This document shows positions 58,057-64,000 of a stretch of DNA of 64,000 nucleotides, piece by piece; position 1 is the first letter of the stretch; each line of letters begins with the position of its first letter. The notes beneath the pieces are model-generated. The model was not told the origin of the DNA. It did not search any database and saw only the letters and a program-made list of their open reading frames with translations. Source of the DNA: Hirundichthys speculiger (taxonomy: Eukaryota > Chordata > Actinopteri > Beloniformes > Exocoetidae); contig JAGFBZ010001285.1 in assembly GCA_018398805.1 (NCBI GenBank), forward strand, positions 806,001 through 870,000, in the 5' to 3' direction. Made by a program: the position numbers and the translations under genes.

Positions 58057-60125
58057 GGCTATACCGCTCGTTAAGCTAAAGCTTATCAGCTAACGCTAAC
58101 CCTTTTTCTAACGATCTACATACCAACGTATGTTCCAACGTTACATTAACTGATTGATTGATTGGTTCGTGTTTAATAACAGAATTCGGCAATGAACCTT
58201 CCGTCTGCAGTCCGGAGCCCATGTACCGCTTTCTGTACCAAACACACACAGCCCCCACCTCGACATCACCATTTGACCCAGACACCTGGTCCCAGTGTTG
58301 TGTATGCCGAAGTAACTTATGTTTACACTTACGCCCTCTCTCCTGCCCTGTTGACATTCCAGAGAGGAACATGCGCTCCGCTCTGTCTCTGTCCGTTTTT
58401 GACCCAACAAAAATAGGTTTTCCCTTTTAACTTACATTAACTAACACAGATCTATTACCAAAATTACATTTTGGTAATACATTTTGTTTCTGATCCTTGA
58501 CTAATCACACACACATTTCATACATTTCATTGATTAGGAATTGCTTACAAATCACGTAAATCACCTCTCCTTCTGTTACTTCACTTGTTTAGACTAGTTA
58601 CCGGCTCGTGCTTACATTACCTCACCCGCGGCTGCTATCTCCTACTCCTGTTTTTGTTCACCATATCAGTTGTTTTTATTCCCCTGAGTACACAGTGACC
58701 TCCATTACATCACCTCCTGCTGCAACAGAGTCTCTCAGTCCCGACCCAAATCATACCGAATACATCTTTCTGATCAATCATCGGTTCTGATCATTGAATT
58801 ATTGAATCACCCATGTCATGGCTTATAGATTGATTCCAAATCACATCAATTACCACTTTTTCTGTTTTCACATCCGTCTCTCCTTTAACACACAGAGTTA
58901 ATAGTGATTATTGATTAGAAGCTGAGCTGATTCCAACGATCTCTCCGGGTCATTTGACACCCCCTCCTTGGAATCGCTCAGCTTCCCACCCCCTGTCGTG
59001 GGCACAGACATGGCGAGCAAGCCTCCTCCACCGTCAGCCTCCTTGCTGGCCGTCCGAGCCTGCACATCTTCGGGCCCGCTGGATCACGTCGGGTCGCCCA
59101 TGCCACGTTGCACACAGGGCCATCCTCCTATCACGTTCATAGTGTTGTCACTGACTGAAAATTTAATTACTGGGTAAAATGTCTGAGTACCGTCTAAAAC
59201 TCCTATTCAATTCTACAGAAATCACAGGTAAATCGATCAATAATAACCACAAGAAAAGTTTAGTGAAGAATAGCTTAGATGAATAATTTGATTACTGGTA
59301 AAACATCACACACCCAATTCACCAGAAATCACAGGAAAATCAAACATTAACAATCACATCTCCTGCATCCCCCTGCATTTTCAGAATCCACATCTTGTCT
59401 CGCATCTTCACAGTCTGCGATACCCCCCCCTTCCCCTAAATCTTTGTCCCTCCCCACGAGGTGGGGAGCGTCAAAGAGTCGGGGAATCCGGCCGGCATGG
59501 GAGGTGCAGATGACACAGCATTCAGCAGTGATTCCTCCTGTACAGAGTTTGGTAGAGCAGGTGAGCAAACAAGCAAAGCAGATTAAAATTGGCTCAAGTT
59601 GTTAAAGAACCACAGTCCCAGAGCGACCTCTGAGCCAGACCATTCACAGGGCGATCTTCATCTCTCTCTTTTCCACTTCAACACCTTCAATATCGGTCCC
59701 GCTTCTTCCTCCACCAGCAGGTCTTCTGAGGTCCACTTTCCCTCCTGGAGGTCCTCCTCCTTAACTGTGATGTGCCCACACAGCTATTGCATATAGGGCT
59801 ACTTCCCATACTTTTCTTCCTTTCTCTACCACCTGCTGCCAGCTGGTCAGAGTCGCTCTTCATCACTTGGCATATACTCTTATTCCTTTTTCCGGTCCGA
59901 GGTCGTTCACCATATAGTTGCTGTTGCTCTCTTCTCCTTTCTCCTCGAGCAACGGTTCATCAGCTTCCGTCTTGGTCTGGATTCTTCCGGATCTTCTGCT
60001 ATGCGGTCCTGCACGCTGGACTCTTAGGGGAGGGATGGTCCCCTCAACCCACTTAGCCGTCGTTAACTTCACTCCAGTCCAAGGTCTTCTTTCTCCTCCG
60101 ATTAGGTTCCTTTCTTCACTCAATG
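58057..60125 (-). other. Unassigned internal region of the LTR element
   Basis: About 2.1 kb between the tandem repeats and the polypurine tract. Open frames are short. One at 59863-60123 (minus) contains KWVEGTIPPLRVQRAG, which I could not assign. No signal peptide, furin site or transmembrane anchor of an envelope was recognised. Confidence 0.5.
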
Positions 60126-60400
60126 CAGTTTCTTCAGCCCTCTCTCGTCTCAGAGAGCCAAGGTCGTAGTTCTTACAACGCAGTTTCTTCAGCCCTCTCT
60201 CGTCTCAGAGAGCCAAGGTCGTTCCTCTTATAATGCAGGTTCTTCAGCCCTCTCTCGTCTCAGAGAGCCGAGGTCATTCTTCTTATAATTCAATTTCTTC
60301 AGCCCTCTCTCGTCTCAGAGAGCCAAGGTCGTAGTTCTTATAATGCAGGTTCTTCAGCCCTCTCTCGTCTCAGAGAGCCGAGGTTGTTTCTCTTATAACC
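60126..60400. repeat. Five 55-bp tandem repeats inside the LTR element
   Basis: Units start at 60126, 60181, 60236, 60291 and 60346. Each has a core TTCTTCAGCCCTCTCTCG followed by TCTCAGAGAG and a variable TCTTATAA end. CTCTCT and AGAGAG flank CGTCTC in each unit, giving a small hairpin. Confidence 0.95.
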
Positions 60401-60659
60401 ATCCCCTCATCAGTGGCTAGCCTGACATGGGATGGCAGGGTCCTCTGCCACTAGCCATCTTCGGTTCCTGGTTCCTTCTAGCTTGAAATCGGCAGTTGCT
60501 CCACTCTCTGGATCCCTCTCCTCTTCGGTAATTTCCTATTACTGTCTAATATCTGCTGAACTATGTTGGTTTTCTTCTCCATGGCTTTCCCTGCCCCATA
60601 ACCTAACATAGAGCGCAACAGTACCAACAGGTATTTCTCTCTTTTCTGTTATCTCCATG

Positions 60660-61021
60660 ACACGGTACTTCTTATGGTCCGGCCTTCAACCCATTCCTCT
60701 TCTCCCTGCATTGTATTGCCCTCGCACAACGCAGTCTCGCAGAACATGGCGTATCTGGCTTCAGGCGATCCAGAGCTGTTGCCTCTCCAATTCCCTCCAT
60801 GTGGGGAGCGTGCCTACATGACCCAGCGCTCCCTGCGCGGCCAGTACCACCTCCCTCACATCTCCTGTTGGGACCACCCGGCCTCTAGGTGTCCTGTCCC
60901 ATTTCTCCATCACGACAAAGACAAGTCTTCTCTCTTGTACGTAGCGGTCCACTTCCTTGTTTCCCCGCCCGTGTGTTCCTTCTTCGGCATGTGCCCTTTG
61001 TCGCAGCACATCCAATTCCAT
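60660..61021 (-). pseudogene. Integrase N-terminal zinc-region relic
   Basis: Reads QGALGHVGTLPTWRELERQQ, then LWIA, an in-frame TGA (60761-60763), then SQIRHVLRDCVV. The spacing fits the integrase HHCC domain, but the expected first His is Gln and the second Cys is Arg. It is inactive as it stands. Confidence 0.55.
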
Positions 61022-61309
61022 GTTCAGCCATAACTTAGCTATCTATGTTTTTTCCTTTTCTCTCCTAAATCATGGTGAGCTAATGTTCTACTTTTAGCTC
61101 CTTTGAACCCATTTGCCTCACAGATAGCGATATCTTCCGTCTCACTTCAATTATCTCACCAATACAGAGACACCATACCCCCTCCTTCGTTTCACACCTT
61201 CAGCACAGCGTCATCATCCTCACCACTCACCTTCATCAGCAACCTCACCTCCGCTAGCAACCTCACCCCCACTAGCAACCTCGCCATGAGACTCCCGGGT
61301 TCCAGTCTT

Positions 61310-61558
61310 TCAGCTGCATGAATGGCCCTCTTCAGGCCTTTCAGAGGCCTTTGGTCGACGGCCGTCCAGGCTCAGCTGCCGAAACTCTTCTTTCTTCTCA
61401 GACTTGAACTTCTTAACCTGCAGAGTCTCCAGAGACCCCTGTGGGTGGATAAGGCCCGCCTGATTGGTGGTTGAGTGTCGGTTGAGGGCCTTAACGTTGA
61501 TCACCGGTCTCCAGCCTGATCTAGGAGGGTCGTTGTCTCCTCTGTCCTTGGCGGACAA
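61310..61558 (-). pseudogene. Reverse transcriptase N-terminal remnant
   Basis: An 82-codon frame with GWRPVINVKALN, the conserved start of RT fingers. Nothing resembling the catalytic YxDD box follows before the integrase-like segment, so most of RT and RNase H has been lost. Confidence 0.55.
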
Positions 61559-61729
61559 TCACTTAGTTGGCCGGTCACTCTTACCATCCGTTTACTGGCT
61601 GTTGTTTCTACTCGGGTTGGTTCTATACGAACTGACCTTGACTGCAGCAGATTCCACCGCTTCTTCACAGAGCCCCCATTCTTTCTGGGTTTCTTCAACT
61701 CTCTTACTATAATCAGATTTTTTCGGGCC

Positions 61730-61924
61730 TTATACCCACACCATTCCTTTCCACGCTTCAATTGGCACCTCTTCGATGGTTCCGTGACAATTTGGATCTT
61801 CGGTTGTCCTACTGTCCTCAGCTCCAGTGTCCACCAGATATGGGATTCCGTCCACCTTAGCGTAGATTTCGTCCCTCTTCCAGTAGGATTCTCCCAGAGC
61901 GACCCGCGCCTTCAAACCCCTCAT
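61730..61924 (-). CDS. Retroviral-type aspartic protease segment
   Basis: 64 codons in the -1 frame relative to gag. It contains DGIPYLVDTGAEDS, the active-site triplet context (LVDTGA) of retroviral and LTR-retrotransposon proteases. It is shorter than a full protease and ends in a stop, so it may be truncated or continue by a further shift. Confidence 0.7.
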   Translation of the reverse strand: MRGLKARVALGESYWKRDEIYAKVDGIPYLVDTGAEDSRTTEDPNCHGTIEEVPIEAWKGMVWV

Positions 61925-62559
61925 TTCCGGGGCCCCCCCGCTGCCTTACGGGCAACCCGGAGGGCCTCCTTCTGCTCTGGTGTCAACTTGCTGTACTCCT
62001 TGGCTGGCAGATAATCACCTTTTCTTGGTTTTCCATCTGATTTCCTGGTCGGTGGCTGCCTGGGCTGATAAGCTGTGGATGTTCTATGTGAGGGGTGCGG
62101 TCGGCCTTGATAGTCCTGTCTTGATTCCTGATATTGCGTGGTCAATTTAGCGACTACCTTCCCTGAAACCTTGGCAGAGGGCCTGGTCTCCTTTTCCTTC
62201 GTCTGACTCTGGGCCATTTCTGGCCGATCCTGGGTCCTTTCTTGTGGGTCTTCAGCCCCTCCTATATCCACCATCCCGACTTCCCTCAACCGGTTAGGTG
62301 GGGGCTCAGAGGCGTAGCTCTGCACCTCAGATCCCTCTTCTACTTCCTCAAGGTCGCTACCTAAGAACTCGCTCTGCCCTAAGCCCTGAGTTAACCTATC
62401 TCGGTCCTCCTGGGCTTGTCTCTTCTGCTCCTCTGCTTTCCCAGACGGCGAGGCCGTCACATGGGGCTTGGTTTCTGCAGTCCTTGGTCCCAACCCTGGG
62501 TCATCCTCTTCTGGGCTAAGGTTCTTCTGCCCTGTCGCCATTTTTCTCATTCTTCTCAT
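61921..62559 (-). CDS. gag-like ORF of the LTR element
   Basis: 212 codons, the first open frame after the primer-binding site. It is Glu/Gln/Arg-rich, charged and Pro-containing, with a very basic C-terminal third (RKSDGKPRKGDY). There is no CCHC zinc knuckle and I could not find a major homology region. The gag assignment rests on position and composition. The stop overlaps the next frame (ATGA). A G7 run lies just before the stop. Confidence 0.6.
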   Translation of the reverse strand: MRRMRKMATGQKNLSPEEDDPGLGPRTAETKPHVTASPSGKAEEQKRQAQEDRDRLTQGLGQSEFLGSDLEEVEEGSEVQSYASEPPPNRLREVGMVDIGGAEDPQERTQDRPEMAQSQTKEKETRPSAKVSGKVVAKLTTQYQESRQDYQGRPHPSHRTSTAYQPRQPPTRKSDGKPRKGDYLPAKEYSKLTPEQKEALRVARKAAGGPRK

Positions 62560-62855
62560 TCTTCTCTGTCTTTGTCTGATCGAGTCGTCTGTTCCTTAAA
62601 GCCTCCCTTAGGTACCAAATCGGGGTCAGGGATAAAGTTCAGACTGGTTGGCTATTCTACGCAGTCTTGGGATTTCCTCTAGAAATTCTCCGTCGACCTT
62701 CGCTCCTCTTCACTCCCGCTTGCTCCCTGCAATTACTGCGGGCTGCTCGGCCCCCCCTCGCTTTCCTCACGAGGGAGACGATCCTCCGTGCCTGCGCAGG
62801 CTCCCTCCTGCTGCACACTTTTTAGATTAGTTGGACCTGAAACTCACTTTTTCAA

Positions 62856-62873
62856 GTCCCTGTTCGGGCGCCA
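62856..62873 (-). other. Primer-binding site, tRNA-Lys3 type
   Basis: The minus strand reads TGGCGCCCGAACAGGGAC, an 18-nt match to the complement of the 3' end of tRNA-Lys (UUU), two bases inside the LTR border. This is decisive for the orientation of the element. Confidence 0.93.
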
Positions 62874-62875
62874 AA

Positions 62876-64000
62876 TGTAAAATCCCCCAGTTTTGGTTCA
62901 GTCTCTGACTAGCAGAGTCTGTCACCGGGACCAGCTCTCCATCCTACGGGTAAGAAATTGCGGTCTAGGAGAGGTTCCTCACTAGATTTCCTCAACTTAT
63001 TTAAGCTGGTGTCGAGAAGATACGCCTAGCTCTCACTGCCTACTTCCAAACGTATGCCCCGCTCACTCCAATAACTGTCCTTCAGAGGAATAGCCGGGTG
63101 GCTCGAAGTCCAGCTATCGGTCACGTCTGTTAACGGCAGCTCTTCTCTCACGATTCGGGCTCTTGTTACAGGCTAGGAAAACTTTAGCGGCTCGGACAGC
63201 GAGCCTCAGGGACAATTTGACAAAAATGTGGCTAAAATAACCCATAAGAACCTGTGTGTTAGTGCAGAGGCATAAACAAGTCTTCAAAATTCTGAATACA
63301 GATGTAATGTCCACAACGACGTCTTATGACAGTTTTTATATTTATTAAAGCAGATTAGCAAGGTTAAGCAACAGCACTGATTGGTTATACAATTTATAAT
63401 TCTAAAAAGGCAAATTAAAGCTGTGGCTTACTGATCAGTTCATCTGGTTGGTCAAGGACAGGATGAGAAACGCATGTGCACCTTTGCGTTTTCAAGGCCG
63501 CTGGCAGGGAGGGAGAGAGAGAGCTCAAACGATCAGGCCTGCAGGTATGCTGATCCGGCCCCTCCTCCTTGCTAGCAGTGAGCTAGGCTAACCAAAAAGG
63601 CTCCAATTATTCCTTCAAGAAATGGGGAAAATTCGTAGATCCTGTTCCAAGCGTCTTTCTGTCTTCTTTTCTTGAAGTAAATCCTTCCAGTTAATCCTTC
63701 AGATGGGGGTCGCTCGTCCAGGTTTCAGCTAGTCCTTCTTCGTCTGAAAATCGCTCCAGGAATCCACCCCGAGTCCTTCTGCGTTCTCTTTTTATGCGCT
63801 CTCTCTCTCCTTGCTCGCCCCGCACCAGCCTTCATCTGATTGGTTCTCTCACCTTTGCATATGCATACATAATTTCCCTCAAACTTCACATGACACTTCT
63901 GATTGGTTATTCACATATACAGAGGCGTGCATAATTTTACATAATCATGCATAACACACATCCCACAATGACTTCACATGTTTACAGCTTTGGCAGGGGC
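62876..64000 (-). repeat. 5' LTR (truncated by window end)
   Basis: It matches 56866-57990 with a constant offset of 6010, no indels and a single difference (C at 57453, A at 63463). The last 51 bp are expected beyond the window. Confidence 0.92.

Larger units (their letters stand above)
56866..64000 (-). mobile_element. LTR retroelement (endogenous retrovirus-like), incomplete pol, runs off the right edge
   Basis: The element reads on the minus strand: 5' LTR (62876 onward, cut by the edge), primer-binding site, gag-like frame, protease, a small RT segment, an integrase zinc-region relic, a 2.6 kb unassigned stretch, polypurine tract and 3' LTR (56866-58041). The two LTRs differ at one position over 1125 compared bases. 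It sits in the 3' tail of the LINE. RT and RNase H are almost wholly missing, and integrase has a stop, so the copy is defective. Confidence 0.88.

Noticed and set aside
60126..60400. CRISPR-like array
   Set aside because: The 55-bp units are contiguous with no unique spacers, inside an LTR element in a eukaryotic genome.
61310..61558. DIRS-type retroelement suggested by RPVINVKALN
   Set aside because: Direct LTRs, a tRNA primer site and an integrase-like zinc region point to a standard LTR element; no tyrosine recombinase or split inverted repeats are seen.

Overview
The window is a piece of a teleost fish nuclear genome. The evidence is a vertebrate multi-exon transporter gene closest to SLCO3A1, an intronless hatching-enzyme gene of the type found in spiny-rayed fishes, a fish-style repertoire of hAT, Tc1 and LINE elements, and very abundant micro- and minisatellites. 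I see no bacterial features, CRISPR array, rRNA or convincing tRNA gene. The species cannot be named from the sequence alone.

Layout. (1) 1-6466: relics of a hAT-like element and a LINE, a (TA)n tract, and the probable 3' UTR and downstream flank of slco3a1. (2) 6467-40727, minus strand: the complete coding region of slco3a1 in ten exons, all with GT-AG borders and matching phases. Joined, they give 2103 nt (700 residues plus stop). Its introns hold most of the odd sequence: a Helitron-like element with perfect GCGAAGC-capped hairpins (7941-9927), a 1.8 kb GA-rich minisatellite (12160-13962), a 1.8 kb CAG/CTG array (17731-19516), two hAT copies in opposite orientation (15009-16131 and 29228-30532), a short hAT MITE (20091-20366), and an 11-bp minisatellite grown from a retroposon tail (34757-35310). 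(3) 40330-41090: CpG-rich promoter region of slco3a1. (4) 41091-48660: intergenic repeats, including a 1.1 kb (CCAT)n array, a foldback cluster and a 14-bp tandem array. (5) 48672-49596, plus strand: an intronless astacin-family gene resembling high choriolytic (hatching) enzyme, with its own TATA box and poly(A) signals. (6) 50385-64000: a stack of mobile elements. These are a DNA element with flanking direct repeats, a Tc1-type terminus, a degraded LINE RT fragment, a nearly intact CR1/L2/Rex-type LINE broken by one frameshift, and an LTR retroelement on the minus strand. The LTR element has a tRNA-Lys3-type primer-binding site, two LTRs differing at one position over 1125 compared bases, and a deleted and stop-containing pol. 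It sits in the LINE 3' tail and runs off the right edge.

The two host genes are independent. slco3a1 encodes a 12-TM organic anion transporter of the plasma membrane; the astacin gene encodes a secreted protease probably used to digest the egg envelope. The least expected features are the GCGAAGC-hairpin element, the long CUG-encoding intronic tract on the slco3a1 sense strand, the inverted hAT pair that flanks exons 3 and 4, and the repeated birth of tandem arrays from the tails of mobile elements.
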